From assembly GCF_021352225.1 (NCBI RefSeq), contig NZ_JAAUVI010000004.1, positions 1-64,000 on the forward strand: a stretch of DNA of 64,000 bases, written 5' to 3'. This DNA comes from Methylobacterium sp. C25 (GTDB lineage: Bacteria > Pseudomonadota > Alphaproteobacteria > Rhizobiales > Beijerinckiaceae). Both the position numbers and the translations under genes were made by a program. Below are positions 27,469-37,399 of this stretch, in pieces (position 1 is the first letter of the stretch; each line of letters begins with the position of its first letter). The notes beneath the pieces are model-generated. The model saw nothing but the letters and a program-made list of their open reading frames with translations, was not told where the DNA came from and ran no database searches.

Positions 27469-28419
27469 ATGCAGACGCTCCTCCTCACGCATCCCGCTTT
27501 CGTGGCGCACGACACGGGCCAGGGCCACCCCGAGCGGCCGGCGCGGATGGAGGTGATCGATCGCGCGCTCGCCGATCCGGCCTTCGCGGGCCTGCGCCGG
27601 GAAGAGGCGCCGCTGCGCGACGACCTCGAAGAGCAGATCCTGCTCGCACATCCGGCCGACTATCTCGACCACATCAAGAGCGTCGCCGCCAACCGCGCTG
27701 CTCTGCCGGCCCATCTCGACCCCGACACGGTGATGTCGCCGGGTACCTACGAGGCGGCCTCGCGCGCCGTGGGGGCAGGCTTGCGCGGGGTCGATGCCGT
27801 GCTCGATCCGGCTTCGGGCATCCGCAACGTGTTCTGCCAGGTACGGCCCTGCGGCCACCATGCCGAGCCGAGCCGGGCCATGGGCTTCTGCCTGTTCTCG
27901 AGCGCGGCCATCGCGGCCCTGTACGCGAAGAAGCGGTATGGGCTGGAGCGTGTCGCGGTCCTGGATTTCGACGTCCATCACGGCAACGGCACCCAGCGCG
28001 TCTTCTGGGACGACGACAGCCTGTTCTTCGGTTCGACCCACCAGATGCCGTGGTTCCCGGGCACTGGCGCCGTCTCGGAGCGCGGTGTCGGCAACATCCA
28101 CAACGCGCCGCTGCGGGCGGGCGACGACGGCGAGATCTTCCGCGAGGCCTTCGGGCAGGCGATCCTGCCGGCACTCGATGCCTTCCGGCCCGACCTCATC
28201 GTGATCTCCGCCGGGTTCGATGCCCATGAGGACGATCCGCTCGGGCAGTTGCGCCTCAACGAGGCGGATTTCGCCTGGGCGACGCATGTGATCAACGAGG
28301 CTGCGCATCGGCATTGCGGCGGCCGCGTCGTCTCGATGCTGGAAGGCGGCTACAACCTCGCTGCTCTCGGCCGATCGGCCGCCGTTCACGTCGAGGCCCT
28401 GATGGAGAGCGCCGCCTAG
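27469..28419 (+). CDS. Histone deacetylase-like (AcuC/HDAC family) amidohydrolase
   Basis: A 316-residue protein with the arginase-deacetylase fold. Key motifs are present: GHPERPARM near the start, VRPCGHHAEPSRAMGFC (the double His), DFDVHHGNGTQ and GFDAHEDDPL (zinc ligands), and LEGGYN near the end. Bacterial members deacetylate acetylpolyamines, acetoin-related substrates or proteins; the substrate cannot be told from sequence. It is 44 nt upstream of the alkA-like gene on the same strand, so likely co-transcribed. Confidence 0.93.
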   Translation: MQTLLLTHPAFVAHDTGQGHPERPARMEVIDRALADPAFAGLRREEAPLRDDLEEQILLAHPADYLDHIKSVAANRAALPAHLDPDTVMSPGTYEAASRAVGAGLRGVDAVLDPASGIRNVFCQVRPCGHHAEPSRAMGFCLFSSAAIAALYAKKRYGLERVAVLDFDVHHGNGTQRVFWDDDSLFFGSTHQMPWFPGTGAVSERGVGNIHNAPLRAGDDGEIFREAFGQAILPALDAFRPDLIVISAGFDAHEDDPLGQLRLNEADFAWATHVINEAAHRHCGGRVVSMLEGGYNLAALGRSAAVHVEALMESAA

Positions 28420-28463
28420 CACGGGCTTGCAGCGCTCGCCTGCCCGACGCGAGAGTCCGGCCG

Positions 28464-29390
28464 ATGAGCCAGGATTCGAGCGTCACCCCCGTCACGCTGC
28501 CCTACCGGGCCCCATACGATTGGCAGGCCCTCCTCGATTTCCTGGCCGCTCGTGCGATCCCCGGCATCGAGCGGGCGGGGCAGGGCGTCTATGCCCGGAC
28601 GATCTCGATCGAGGGCCGGCATGGCACGGTCACGGTGCGCCATGCGCCTGAAGGCGAGGCGCTGAGGGCCGAGCTTCGATTTCCCGAGGCGCGGCAGGAG
28701 CCGGTGATCGCGGCGCGGCTGCGCCATCTGTTCGACCTCGACGTCGATCCGGCGGAAATCCGTGCGCGGCTCGCCAGCGACGCGGATATCGCTCCGCTCG
28801 TGCGTGCACGCCCCGGCCTGCGGGTACCCGGGGCCTGGAGCGGCTTCGAGCTCGCCATGCGCGGCATCCTGGGCCAGCAGATCTCGGTGGCGGCGGCAAC
28901 GCGCCTGGCCGGAAAATTGGTCACGGCCTACGGCACGCCGTTGATGGGGGAGGGCGAGACGGGGCTCACCCACGCCTTTCCGGCTCCCGAGCAGCTCGTC
29001 GAGGCGGATGTGTCGCTCGTGCTGAACATGCCGCGCGCGCGGGGGGCCGCGATCCGTGCCGTGGCGGCCGCCTGCATCGAAGAGCCGGATCTCTTCGCCG
29101 TCGGACAGGGGCTGGAGACGGCCGTCGCCCGCCTCAAGGCGCTGCGCGGCATCGGCGACTGGACGGCGCACTACATCGCGATGAGGGCGCTCAAGGAGCC
29201 GGATGCGTTGCCGGCGGGCGATATCGGCCTGATGCGCGCCCTCGATGCGGGCTCCGGCCGGCCGAGCCCGCGGCAGCTTCTGACGCGAGCGGAGGCGTGG
29301 CGGCCGTTCCGCGCCTATGCGGCGATGCATCTCTGGGCGCGCGACGCGCAGATGGAGACGGCACGACTGACGGCGAAGGCCAACCGATGA
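28464..29390 (+). CDS. alkA: AlkA-type DNA-3-methyladenine glycosylase II
   Basis: A ~308-residue protein. The N-terminal AlkA domain (~10-100, YDWQALLDFLAARAIPGIE) is followed by the HhH-GPD glycosylase fold (AMRGILGQQISVAAATRL; LRGIGDWTAHYIAMRAL). The catalytic aspartate is in PAGDIGLMRAL. It removes alkylated bases from DNA. The ATG at 28464 is used; the longer open frame begins inside the HDAC gene. Its stop overlaps a possible early ada start (ATGA at 29387-29390), and it is adjacent to ada, so this is an alkylation-repair pair. Confidence 0.93.
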   Translation: MSQDSSVTPVTLPYRAPYDWQALLDFLAARAIPGIERAGQGVYARTISIEGRHGTVTVRHAPEGEALRAELRFPEARQEPVIAARLRHLFDLDVDPAEIRARLASDADIAPLVRARPGLRVPGAWSGFELAMRGILGQQISVAAATRLAGKLVTAYGTPLMGEGETGLTHAFPAPEQLVEADVSLVLNMPRARGAAIRAVAAACIEEPDLFAVGQGLETAVARLKALRGIGDWTAHYIAMRALKEPDALPAGDIGLMRALDAGSGRPSPRQLLTRAEAWRPFRAYAAMHLWARDAQMETARLTAKANR

Positions 29391-29518
29391 GCGAGGGCCG
29401 GCCGATCTGGAGATTGCCGAGCAAGAGCCGGGAAGAAGCGGACCTGAACCCGCGTCAGGATGAGCGCATCGAAGGCGTCGCGAACGCCGTCACGCCATCC
29501 GATAGGGAGAGCCGAGTC

Positions 29519-30625
29519 ATGCTGATTCCGGTACACGAGAGCGCCCCGACCCGCAGCACCCCGCCCATGGACACGAGCGACGAAGCCCGCTGGGCCGCCT
29601 TCAGCACCGCCGACAAGACGGCCGATGGCAGCTTCGTCACCGCGGTGAAGACCACGGGGATCTACTGCCGGCCGAGCTGTCCGGCCAAACGCGCCAAGCG
29701 CGAGAATGTCCGGTTCTTCGAGACCTGCGAGGAGGCCGAGGCAGAGGGTTTCCGGGCCTGCAAGCGCTGCCAGCCGAACCAAGCATCCCGCGAAAACCGC
29801 CAGGCCCAGGCCGTTGCCCGTGCCTGCCGTCTGATCGAGGAGGCCGAGACGCCGCCCGCCCTCGATGCGCTCTCCGAGGCCGCCGGGATGAGCCCCTTCC
29901 ACTTCCACCGCACGTTCAAGCGGATCACCGGAGTGACCCCGAAGGCCTATGCCGGCGCCCACCGTGCAGAGCGCGTGGCCTCTGGCCTGCGCGAGGCGCG
30001 TACGGTCACCGAGGCGGTCTATGATGCGGGCTACAACGCCGCGAGCCGCTTCTATGCCGATGCCGGCGAGCGGCTCGGCATGAGCCCGACCGCCTATCGG
30101 CAGGGTGGGACGGGCGCGCAGATCCGCTTCGCCGTCGGGCCATGCTCTCTCGGGCAGATCCTGGTCGCCGCGACGGAGAAGGGCGTCTGCGCCATCATGA
30201 TGGACGACGATCCGGATGTGCTGCTGCGTGACCTCCAGGACCGCTTTCCGCATGCCGAGCTCACCGGTGGTGATGCGGGTTTCGAGGCATTGGTCGCACA
30301 GGTGATCGGCCTCGCCGAGACGCCAGGGCGGAGCGTCGAGCTCCCGCTCGACATTCACGGCACGGCCTTTCAGCAGCGGGTCTGGGAAGCTCTCAAGCGC
30401 ATCCCGGCCGGGACGACGGCGACCTACAAGCAGGTGGCCCAGGCCATCGGCGAGCCCGCGGCCGTGCGGGCCGTGGCACGGGCCTGCGGAGCAAATCCCG
30501 TCGCTCTGGCGATCCCCTGTCACCGGGTCGTGCGCTCCGACGGCTCGCTCTCCGGCTATCGCTGGGGTGTAGCCCGCAAGCGCGACCTGCTCGACCGGGA
30601 GGGCGCGAAGCCGCAGCGGACGTGA
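29519..30625 (+). CDS. ada: Ada, bifunctional alkyl-DNA repair methyltransferase/regulator
   Basis: About 368 residues from ATG 29519, with GGGAGA upstream. The order is that of E. coli Ada: N-terminal Zn/Cys4 domain (TTGIYCRPSCPAKRAKRENV, then GFRACKRCQP), AraC-type HTH (ALSEAAGMSPFHFHRTFKR), then O6-methylguanine-DNA methyltransferase with the suicide cysteine in IPCHRVVRSDGSLSGYRWG. It repairs methyl phosphotriesters and O6-methylguanine, and once methylated activates its own regulon. An in-frame ATG at 29387 overlaps the alkA stop but would add ~44 residues without family match. Confidence 0.93.
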   Translation: MLIPVHESAPTRSTPPMDTSDEARWAAFSTADKTADGSFVTAVKTTGIYCRPSCPAKRAKRENVRFFETCEEAEAEGFRACKRCQPNQASRENRQAQAVARACRLIEEAETPPALDALSEAAGMSPFHFHRTFKRITGVTPKAYAGAHRAERVASGLREARTVTEAVYDAGYNAASRFYADAGERLGMSPTAYRQGGTGAQIRFAVGPCSLGQILVAATEKGVCAIMMDDDPDVLLRDLQDRFPHAELTGGDAGFEALVAQVIGLAETPGRSVELPLDIHGTAFQQRVWEALKRIPAGTTATYKQVAQAIGEPAAVRAVARACGANPVALAIPCHRVVRSDGSLSGYRWGVARKRDLLDREGAKPQRT

Positions 30626-30898
30626 TCGGCGCCGATCGCAAGGGCAGTCTTCCGCAACGGTGCCCTGATTCTCACGACAACTGCCGAGACGGCAGCGACA
30701 AGGCCTGACGGTTAACGCTCAGTTATCGAAAAAGAATCAACGCTCGAACAAAGATCATTCCCAGATGTGGCAGAAACTGTTTCGACGTTTTTCTGTTCAC
30801 GATCGGGGTCATTTGATCTTGCGATCCTTGATATGCACAGCGGCATAGATAGCAAACTGAACGCAGCCGAAGGAAATCCTGAAGAAGGAGATGGTCTC

Positions 30899-31315
30899 GT
30901 GCCCGAGATCGTCACGGAAGCATCAAAAACCTTGCCCGCGCCGGTCGTCGTCTGGCTCGATCCGACTCGGCCGGAATTCGGCACGCGGGTCATCACCACG
31001 GTGCCGGATGGTTTGGCCGCGCTCAACCGCCACGGTATCGACGATGCCAAATACGGTCCGCACGCGCAGCTCTGGCGAGATGCGGCGACGGCGCTGAACT
31101 CGGCGAGCATCGAACCCAACCCCAACAATCTGCGGCTGGCCTTCGATGCGATGCTCAGGCTGGTGAAACGGGTCGCGCCCGTCCCGACCCGCGTGCGGGT
31201 TCTGTCGGCGCCGCGAGGATTGCGTGAGCGGGTGCTCGGCCTGCTCGCCCCATCTTACGGCCGGCTCGATCTGGCCGGCCCGCCATCGCGCGCCTTTTAC
31301 GGTCGAGGCGATTAG
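30899..31315 (+). CDS. Small hypothetical protein, possibly DUF982-like
   Basis: About 138 residues from GTG 30899, which has an AAGGAG ribosome-binding site 8 nt upstream; ATG 30833 is an in-frame alternative. [12 protein letters not shown] stretch, then an Ala-rich helix ([15 protein letters not shown]) and [10 protein letters not shown], recall the DUF982 pattern but the match is weak. Function is unknown. It converges tail-to-tail with the ABC permease gene, overlapping it by 4 nt. Confidence 0.5.
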   Translation: MPEIVTEASKTLPAPVVVWLDPTRPEFGTRVITTVPDGLAALNRHGIDDAKYGPHAQLWRDAATALNSASIEPNPNNLRLAFDAMLRLVKRVAPVPTRVRVLSAPRGLRERVLGLLAPSYGRLDLAGPPSRAFYGRGD

Positions 31316-32073
31316 CTCTTCAGCCGATATCCGGTCTTGAACATCCAGGTCACCGCGCCGAGGCAAAGGGCCAGGAACAGGGCCGCCATCCCCATGCTGA
31401 TGGCGACACCGACATCGCCCTTGCTGAAGAAGGCCCAGCGGAAGGCGCTGATCAGATACACGACCGGGTTGGCGTGGCTCACCACCCACCAGAAGGTCGG
31501 CAGCACGTCGATCGAGTAGAAGCTGCCGCCGAGGAAGGTGAGGGGGGTGACAATGAGGAGAGGAACGAGCTGCAGCTTCTCGAAGCCGTCGGCCCACAGC
31601 CCGATCACGAAGCCGAACAGGCTGAACGTTACCGCGGTCAGGATCAGGAACAGCAGCATCGCGATCGGGTGATCGATGCGCAGTGGCACGAGGAAGGCCG
31701 CAGTGCCCAGGATGATCAGCGCGATCAGGATCGATTTCGTCGCCGCCGCGCCGACATAGCCGAGCACGATGTCGAAGGGCGAGACGGGAGCGGACAGCAA
31801 CTCGTAGATCGTGCCCGAGAAGCGCGGGAAGTAGATCCCGAACGAGGCGTTGGCGATGCTCTGCGTGAGCAGCGAGAGCATCATCAGGCCTGGCACGATG
31901 AAGGCGCCGTAGGGCACCCCGTCGATCATCTGGGACTGCTTCCCGATCGCCGCGCCGAACACGACGAAATAGAGCGAGGTCGAGACCACCGGAGCGACGA
32001 TGCTCTGCAGAGCCGTGCGCCAGAACCGGTTCATCTCGAACTTGTAGATCGCCTGGATCGCAGGGAGGTTCAT
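31312..32073 (-). CDS. ABC-2 type transporter permease
   Basis: A 253-residue membrane protein with six hydrophobic segments and the ABC-2 signature ([48 protein letters not shown]). It pairs with the ATPase gene, which it overlaps by 4 nt (ATGA). NodJ/YadH-type pairs of this kind export lipids, polysaccharides or drugs; the substrate is unknown. Confidence 0.93.
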   Translation of the reverse strand: MNLPAIQAIYKFEMNRFWRTALQSIVAPVVSTSLYFVVFGAAIGKQSQMIDGVPYGAFIVPGLMMLSLLTQSIANASFGIYFPRFSGTIYELLSAPVSPFDIVLGYVGAAATKSILIALIILGTAAFLVPLRIDHPIAMLLFLILTAVTFSLFGFVIGLWADGFEKLQLVPLLIVTPLTFLGGSFYSIDVLPTFWWVVSHANPVVYLISAFRWAFFSKGDVGVAISMGMAALFLALCLGAVTWMFKTGYRLKS

Positions 32074-32996
32074 GCGGCGTCCCTCACCAGATCCACGAAG
32101 ATCTCTTCGAGGGAGCTCTGGCTCGTGTCGATGTCCTGGAAGCGGATGCCTGCTGCGGCGAGGTCGGTGAGCAGACCCGTGATGCCGGTGCGGCCGCCAC
32201 GCGTGTCGTAGGTGTAGATCAGCTCAGAGCCGTTCTTGGCGAGCTCGAGATGATGGTCGGCGAGGTCTTCGGGGATCGCGGCAAGCGGCTCGGGGAGGTG
32301 AAGCGTGAGCTGCTTCTTGCCGAGCTTGCGCATCAGTTCGGCCTTCTCCTCGACCAGGACCAGTTCGCCCTTGCGGATGACGCCGACCCGGTCGGCCATC
32401 TCCTCCGCTTCCTCGATGTAGTGGGTGGTGAGGATGACGGTGACGCCCGAATCGCGCAGCCGCCGCACCATCCGCCACATGTCCTGGCGCAGTTCCACGT
32501 CGACGCCGGCCGTCGGCTCGTCGAGGAACAGGATCTTCGGCTCGTGGCTCAGCGCCTTGGCGATGAGAACCCTGCGCTTCATGCCGCCCGAGAGCTGCAT
32601 GATCCGGCTGTCGCGCTTCTCCCAGAGGGAGAGGTCCTTGAGCACACGCTCGATATGGGCTGGGTTCTTGCCGAGACCGAACAGGCCGCGGCTGAAGCTC
32701 ACCGTGTTGAACACCTTCTCGAAGGCGTCGGTGGTCAATTCCTGCGGCACCAGCCCGATCAGGCTGCGGGCGGCACGATAGTCGTTCGTGATGTCGTGGC
32801 CGTCGACGGTGATCGTGCCGGTGCTCGGCGTGACGATCCCGCAGACGATGTTGATCAGCGTCGACTTACCGGCGCCGTTGGGGCCGAGCAGCGCGAAGAT
32901 CTCGCCACGCCGGATCTCCAGGTTCACGTCCTTCAACGCGGCCAGGCCGGAGGCATAGGTCTTCGAGAGACCGGAAATGGTGATGATCGGCTGCAT
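32070..32996 (-). CDS. ABC transporter ATP-binding protein (ABC-2 export)
   Basis: A 308-residue ATPase. Walker A is GPNGAGKST, the signature motif [15 protein letters not shown], Walker [13 protein letters not shown], and the switch His lies in [12 protein letters not shown]. The C-terminal ~80 residues (after ~220) are the extra domain common in NodI/CcmA-like ATPases. It is the partner of the downstream permease in a two-gene operon. Confidence 0.94.
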   Translation of the reverse strand: MQPIITISGLSKTYASGLAALKDVNLEIRRGEIFALLGPNGAGKSTLINIVCGIVTPSTGTITVDGHDITNDYRAARSLIGLVPQELTTDAFEKVFNTVSFSRGLFGLGKNPAHIERVLKDLSLWEKRDSRIMQLSGGMKRRVLIAKALSHEPKILFLDEPTAGVDVELRQDMWRMVRRLRDSGVTVILTTHYIEEAEEMADRVGVIRKGELVLVEEKAELMRKLGKKQLTLHLPEPLAAIPEDLADHHLELAKNGSELIYTYDTRGGRTGITGLLTDLAAAGIRFQDIDTSQSSLEEIFVDLVRDAA

Positions 32997-33075
32997 TGCG
33001 GCCTACAATTCGGGGAGGGGCCGCGGTGACGGTCGCGGCGCCGATAGCACGGCAGGGACGAACGGCGGGTGCGAA

Positions 33076-33264
33076 TTAGCTCTTGAAGATCGAGCCCGCG
33101 GCATTACGGGCCGCTTCCTTCGCGGTTTTCGCCGCTTCCAGGCGCTCGATCTCGACGCGCAGCAGCGCGATGCGCTCGACGAGATCGCCGACGGAGAGCT
33201 CGTCGAGCTTCTGCCCGATCTCGTGGCTCGCGAGCTTGCGTGGCCGAAAATCCTCGTCGTGCAT
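33076..33264 (-). CDS. DUF1192 family small coiled-coil protein
   Basis: A 62-residue protein. The family pattern is clear: LDELSVGDLVERIALLRVEIERLEAAKTAK, a single amphipathic helix, then a short Ala/Lys tail. The start is ATG 33264; the longer open frame adds an unrelated N-terminus. DUF1192 proteins are common in Hyphomicrobiales, with no known function. Confidence 0.85.
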   Translation of the reverse strand: MHDEDFRPRKLASHEIGQKLDELSVGDLVERIALLRVEIERLEAAKTAKEAARNAAGSIFKS

Positions 33265-33357
33265 GCCTCGGTCGACCGGTTGGCCGCTCCCTGCAAGAAA
33301 GTGCCGGGGGCATAGCGGGTGAGCCCGTCCTCCGTCCACCCGGCGACACGGGGCGGC

Positions 33358-34407
33358 TCAGAGATCCTGGCGCTCTACCCCTTCGAACGGCACGATGAAG
33401 TCCGCCCCGTAAGCCGTTGCCGGCGTTTGGTATCCCGGCCTCGCCTCGCCTGCGGCCGCGCGGCGGGCGGTTTCCACGGCGGTCGAGGCGGTCAGGGTGT
33501 AGCCCTCGGGCGAGCGCATGCGGGTCGCGACTCGTCGCCCCTCCGCGTCCCAGGCCTCCGCCAGGAAGAGGCATTGCGAGCGGCTCCGCTCCTCGGGCGT
33601 CGGCCCAGGGGGCAGGCGGCGCTCGATGCCGCGCTTGAGCCAGCGTTGGCTGAGGTCGGTCGCCAGAAGCCGCTTCAAGAGCCTCGGCATCGCCGCCGCA
33701 CGAGCGAGCGCCGGAGAGGCCTGGAAAAATACGTCGATGTCGGGGATTCCGGTGGAGTGCCAAGCGGTGGCGACGTCGCCCCAGCCGAGGCCGATGGTCG
33801 GGCGGGGGCCGGCGCCGAAATCGGCACTGGCGCGCGGCGTCTCGGCAATCTCGACGATTCGCCCGGCCCGCCTCACGCGTGTTCCGTAGGCGACCCCTTC
33901 GAGCATCGTCTTGGCCGTGCCGCGACTGATGCCCTGGAAGCCGCCGATCGAGAGGCGCAGCCGTGTCGCGCCCGGCAGGCGCGCCGCCGTATGGGCCGCG
34001 AGGCAATCGCTCGGCACGACGTCGAAGCCAGCGCCGGGCAGCAGCATGATCCCGGCAGCCACGGCCTCGCTGCCGCGGGCGGCCAGTGTCTCGAACACGT
34101 CGATCTCGCCGGTGATGTCGACGTAGTGCACGCCGGTGGCGAGACAGGCCTCGACCATCGGCCGAGCCGTGGCCGAGAAGGGCCCGGCGGCATGCAGCAC
34201 CGCCTTCATGCCGGCGAGGCCGTCGCGGATCGAAGCAGGGGCGTCGAGGCCGAAGGCGCGCCATTCGAGACCCAGACCATCGGCCAGGTCCCGCACGGCC
34301 GCGCCGCTGCGGCCGGCGAGGATCGGACGGAGGCCCCGCGCGACGGCGTGCTCCGCGCAGAGGCGGCCCGTGTAGCCGGTGGCGCCGTAGATCAGGAACC
34401 TGCTCAT
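33358..34407 (-). CDS. Saccharopine dehydrogenase-like NAD(P)-binding protein
   Basis: A 349-residue protein. It starts with the Rossmann motif FLIYGATGYTGRLCAEHA, followed by ILAGRSGAAVRDLA and HAAGPFSATARPMVEACLATGVHYVDITGE, the saccharopine dehydrogenase/trans-acting enoyl reductase pattern. The C-terminal domain (~130-349) is less conserved. Family members act on varied carbonyl or imine substrates; the reaction is unknown. It lies between DUF1192 and the ATP synthase operon terminator. Confidence 0.85.
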   Translation of the reverse strand: MSRFLIYGATGYTGRLCAEHAVARGLRPILAGRSGAAVRDLADGLGLEWRAFGLDAPASIRDGLAGMKAVLHAAGPFSATARPMVEACLATGVHYVDITGEIDVFETLAARGSEAVAAGIMLLPGAGFDVVPSDCLAAHTAARLPGATRLRLSIGGFQGISRGTAKTMLEGVAYGTRVRRAGRIVEIAETPRASADFGAGPRPTIGLGWGDVATAWHSTGIPDIDVFFQASPALARAAAMPRLLKRLLATDLSQRWLKRGIERRLPPGPTPEERSRSQCLFLAEAWDAEGRRVATRMRSPEGYTLTASTAVETARRAAAGEARPGYQTPATAYGADFIVPFEGVERQDL

Positions 34408-34424
34408 TCGGGCGTACCTCCCAA

Positions 34425-34450
34425 ATGAAAAAGCCGCCCGGAGGCGGCTT
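34425..34450 (-). terminator. Rho-independent terminator of the atp F0 operon
   Basis: On the minus strand: AAGCCGCC-TCCG-GGCGGCTT followed by TTTCATTT. An 8-bp perfect GC-rich stem with a 4-nt loop lies just after the atpF stop. Confidence 0.9.
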
Positions 34451-34474
34451 GTTCGATCACCGTGCCTGTTTCGC

Positions 34475-34972
34475 TCAGGCCTGGAGGCGGGTCTTCACGT
34501 CGCCGAGGCTCGCCTTGACGAGGTCCTGGGCGGTCTGACCCTGCAGGCGCTCGCGCAGCAGCGTCTCGGACACCTTCACCGCAGCGTCGGCAGCGGCGGC
34601 GCGAACCTGCGCGGCAGCCTGGGCCTCGGCCTGGGCGATCTTCTGCTCGGCCGACTTGGTGCGACGGGCGATGTAGTCCTCGAGGCGGGCATGGCCTTCC
34701 GCGTCGATGCGGCGGGCCTCTTCCTGCGCGTCGGCGACGATGCGCTCGGCGTCCTTCTCGGCCTCGGTGCGGCGGCGCTTGTAGTCGGCGAGCACGGCGG
34801 CGGCTTCCTCGCGCAGGCGCTTGGCCTCGTCGAGCTCGTGACGGACGCGGTTGGCGCGGCCGTCGAGGCCCTTGGTCATCATGCCGAAGCCGCCGACCTT
34901 CCACACGATCGCGGCGAAGATCACGAAAGCGACGGCGACCCAGAATTCCGCGGTCATCACCATGGCGGTCAC
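34475..34972 (-). CDS. atpF: ATP synthase F0 subunit b
   Basis: A 165-residue protein. The N-terminal membrane helix ([19 protein letters not shown]) is followed by a long charged helix with the b-subunit pattern ([28 protein letters not shown]). It is part of the peripheral stalk of F1F0 ATP synthase. It is the last gene of the operon, before the terminator, 21 nt after the b' gene. Confidence 0.96.
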   Translation of the reverse strand: MTAMVMTAEFWVAVAFVIFAAIVWKVGGFGMMTKGLDGRANRVRHELDEAKRLREEAAAVLADYKRRRTEAEKDAERIVADAQEEARRIDAEGHARLEDYIARRTKSAEQKIAQAEAQAAAQVRAAAADAAVKVSETLLRERLQGQTAQDLVKASLGDVKTRLQA

Positions 34973-34993
34973 AAGTCCTTACGAGCGAGTATC

Positions 34994-35575
34994 TTAATGG
35001 ACGGCGTCGAGAGCGCGGTCGAGATTGGCCTTGTCCGGCGCATGGCCGGTGAGGCGCTCGACGATGCTCGCGGCGGTCTCGCCCGCGATCTCGCGGACAT
35101 TGCCCATGGCGCGGGCCGTGCTCTCGCGGATCGTCGTCTCGGAGGCGGCGATCTTGGCGTTGAGCTCCGCTTCCTTGTCCTTGCGGCGCTTGTCGGATTC
35201 GGCGGCGAGCTTCGAGCGGGCCTCCTGGGCGATGCCCTGGGCGGTGCTCTGGGCGTCGCGCAACGACTTCTCGTAGGCGGCGCCGGCGGCGTCGGCCTCG
35301 GACTTCATGCGCTGCGCCTCGTCGAGATCGGCGGCCAGGCGGTCGGCGCGCGACTGCAGGATGCCCTCGATGCGCGGCAGCGCGACCTTGGACATCAGGT
35401 AGTAGAGCAGGCCGAAGGCAAGGGCGAGCCAGATCAGCTGCGAGAGAAAGGTATGGGTCTCGAAGGGCGGAAAGGCGCCGCCATGCGAGGGCTGCTCGGT
35501 ATGAGCGCCGTGAGCCGGGACGGCTTTCACGTCCGAATTGGCGGGCGGTGTCGTAAGGGCGTTGTGCTCGGCCAT
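34994..35575 (-). CDS. atpG: ATP synthase F0 subunit b'
   Basis: A 193-residue protein. A ~50-residue N-terminal extension precedes the membrane helix (LIWLALAFGLLYYLMSKVALPRIEGIL) and the long charged helix. Separate b and b' subunits are typical of photosynthetic bacteria and many alphaproteobacteria. It forms the heterodimeric peripheral stalk with the next gene product. The symbol atpG is one of the names in use for b' (also atpF2). Confidence 0.93.
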   Translation of the reverse strand: MAEHNALTTPPANSDVKAVPAHGAHTEQPSHGGAFPPFETHTFLSQLIWLALAFGLLYYLMSKVALPRIEGILQSRADRLAADLDEAQRMKSEADAAGAAYEKSLRDAQSTAQGIAQEARSKLAAESDKRRKDKEAELNAKIAASETTIRESTARAMGNVREIAGETAASIVERLTGHAPDKANLDRALDAVH

Positions 35576-35685
35576 GGCCTCGTCCGGTGACGGAGTATTC
35601 CGGCTCCGACGAGCGGAGCGTCTACGCGTCTGTCAGGAGACCTGCCGTTCCGGACCGAAACCCGAAACGGCAGACCCCAGAAAAA

Positions 35686-35913
35686 TCAGACGGCGAAGAG
35701 CAGGAGCAGCGCGATCAGCAGCGAGAAGATGCCGAGTGCTTCCGTCAGCGCGAAGCCGAGGAGCAGGGTGGCGCGCTGGCCATCGGCAGCGGAGGGGTTG
35801 CGAAGGGCGCCGGCAAGGAACTGACCGAACAGGTTGCCGAGGCCGATGCCCGCACCCGCCATGCCGAGGCAGGCGAGACCAGCACCGATGTACTTCGCAG
35901 CGACGGGATCCAT
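35686..35913 (-). CDS. atpE: ATP synthase F0 subunit c
   Basis: A 75-residue proteolipid with two membrane helices and the polar loop (LRNPSA). The proton-binding glutamate is in the second helix ([18 protein letters not shown]). This ring-forming subunit drives rotation of the synthase. It sits 53 nt after atpB and 110 nt before the b' gene, which is wide for this operon. Confidence 0.97.
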   Translation of the reverse strand: MDPVAAKYIGAGLACLGMAGAGIGLGNLFGQFLAGALRNPSAADGQRATLLLGFALTEALGIFSLLIALLLLFAV

Positions 35914-35966
35914 AAGAAGCTCCTGAGTCCTTGATCTGATGTTCGTGAGGGCGGGAGAAGCCGGCC

Positions 35967-36752
35967 TCAGTGGCCGGGGTGAAGGGCGTCGTTGAGGTAG
36001 ATCGCGGTCAGCGTCGCGAAGACGTAGGCCTGCAAAGCCGCGACCAGGAATTCGAGCGCGGTCAGCGCGATCGTCAGGAAGAGCGGCAGCGGAGAGAGCA
36101 CGCTCCAGGCACCGGCCGAGAGCAGGCCGACGACGAAGAAGGCGAAGATCTTCATCGCGATGTGTCCAGCCAGCACGTTCGCGAAGAGACGAACCGAGAG
36201 GCTGATCGGACGCGAGATGAAAGAGATGATCTCGATCGGCACCAGCAGGGCGAGCAGCGGCTTCGGCACGCCCGACGGCACGAACAGGCCGAAGAAGTGG
36301 GTGCCGTGCTTCATCACGCCGAAGCCCACCACCACGCAGATCACCAGGAAGGCGAGGCCGAAGGTGACGATGAGGTGGCTGGTCACTGCGAAGGCATAGG
36401 GGATCATGCCGAACAGGTTGAGGATCAGCACGAACATGAAGAGCGAGAACACGAACGGCATGAAGCGCTTGCCGGCATCGCCGGTAGCCTGGTGCACGGT
36501 ATCCGCGATGAACTCGTAGAAGATCTCGGCCAGCGACTGCATGCGGCCGGGGACGACCGAGCGGGACGCGGTCGCGACGATGGTGATCAGCGCGATCACC
36601 GCGACGGCGGCGAACATGTAGAGCGCCGACTGCGTGAACGCGATCTGCTGATTGCCGATGTGCCCGAACGGCACGAGCGAATGCAGCTCGAACTGATGGA
36701 TCGGGTCCGGTCGCAACGCCACCTGGTGCGCCGGGTCGATGCTGCCCGCCAT
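35967..36752 (-). CDS. atpB: ATP synthase F0 subunit a
   Basis: About 261 residues from ATG 36752, with several transmembrane helices. The essential arginine is in the penultimate helix region ([19 protein letters not shown]), and the C-terminal helix is [20 protein letters not shown]. It forms the proton half-channels. The start at 36752 matches the family N-terminus (SIDPAHQ); the upstream open frame is extra. Confidence 0.96.
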   Translation of the reverse strand: MAGSIDPAHQVALRPDPIHQFELHSLVPFGHIGNQQIAFTQSALYMFAAVAVIALITIVATASRSVVPGRMQSLAEIFYEFIADTVHQATGDAGKRFMPFVFSLFMFVLILNLFGMIPYAFAVTSHLIVTFGLAFLVICVVVGFGVMKHGTHFFGLFVPSGVPKPLLALLVPIEIISFISRPISLSVRLFANVLAGHIAMKIFAFFVVGLLSAGAWSVLSPLPLFLTIALTALEFLVAALQAYVFATLTAIYLNDALHPGH

Positions 36753-36866
36753 GCCTTCTTCCGCCCCTTGTCCTTCGTGCCGGCGACCACGCCGTTCTGT
36801 GCGCGTGGCCATACACGATGCGCCCCGAGTCTCAAGACCCCCGGCGTCGTTTCGGCGCAAAATGCC

Positions 36867-37244
36867 CTATTGCGGGTCTTTTCCGCCCGCCTGCCCGGTG
36901 AACCCGCTCAGGCGCATGACGTTGTAGATCCCCGTGATGAAACCCAGCACGAGGAACACAACCAACCCCCACGGCGCAGTGCCGAGGAGACGATCGAAGA
37001 GCCACCCCAGGATCCCGCCGGCGATCACGCCCGCGACGAATTCCGTCGAGAGCCGCATGGCCTGCCCGATGGAGGAGCCGTCGGTGCGACCGGACCGCGC
37101 CGAAGCGTCGGGACCGGCTGCAGGCCGCTTCCGTTCAAGCTGCGTCTCGAGACGCTTCAGCCTCTCGGAGAGATCGTTGCCGGGGACTGATTTGGACTCT
37201 TCGCCCCCACGCCCTGTTTCGTTGCCGCTCACGAGGCCACTCAC
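36867..37244 (-). CDS. atpI: ATP synthase assembly factor AtpI
   Basis: A 125-residue protein. The charged N-terminal half (LSERLKRLETQLERKRP) is followed by two membrane helices (STEFVAGVIAGGILGWLFDRLL and WGLVVFLVLGFITGIYNVMRL), the AtpI/Uncharacterised-I pattern. AtpI assists c-ring assembly. It heads the F0 operon, 114 nt before atpB. Confidence 0.92.
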   Translation of the reverse strand: MSGLVSGNETGRGGEESKSVPGNDLSERLKRLETQLERKRPAAGPDASARSGRTDGSSIGQAMRLSTEFVAGVIAGGILGWLFDRLLGTAPWGLVVFLVLGFITGIYNVMRLSGFTGQAGGKDPQ

Positions 37245-37399
37245 ACCGGCGGAAGCGAAGGAACCGTTCGGCCGCCCTTCGAACGGGGCGCAACATAGTT
37301 TTGCCCCCCTTGTGAGTCAAGGCGGCCACGCTTTCCTTCAAGTCATTACAAAATCAGCAGATTTTTGGAATTTCGAGCCGCCGTCGGCGAGGCCCCCGA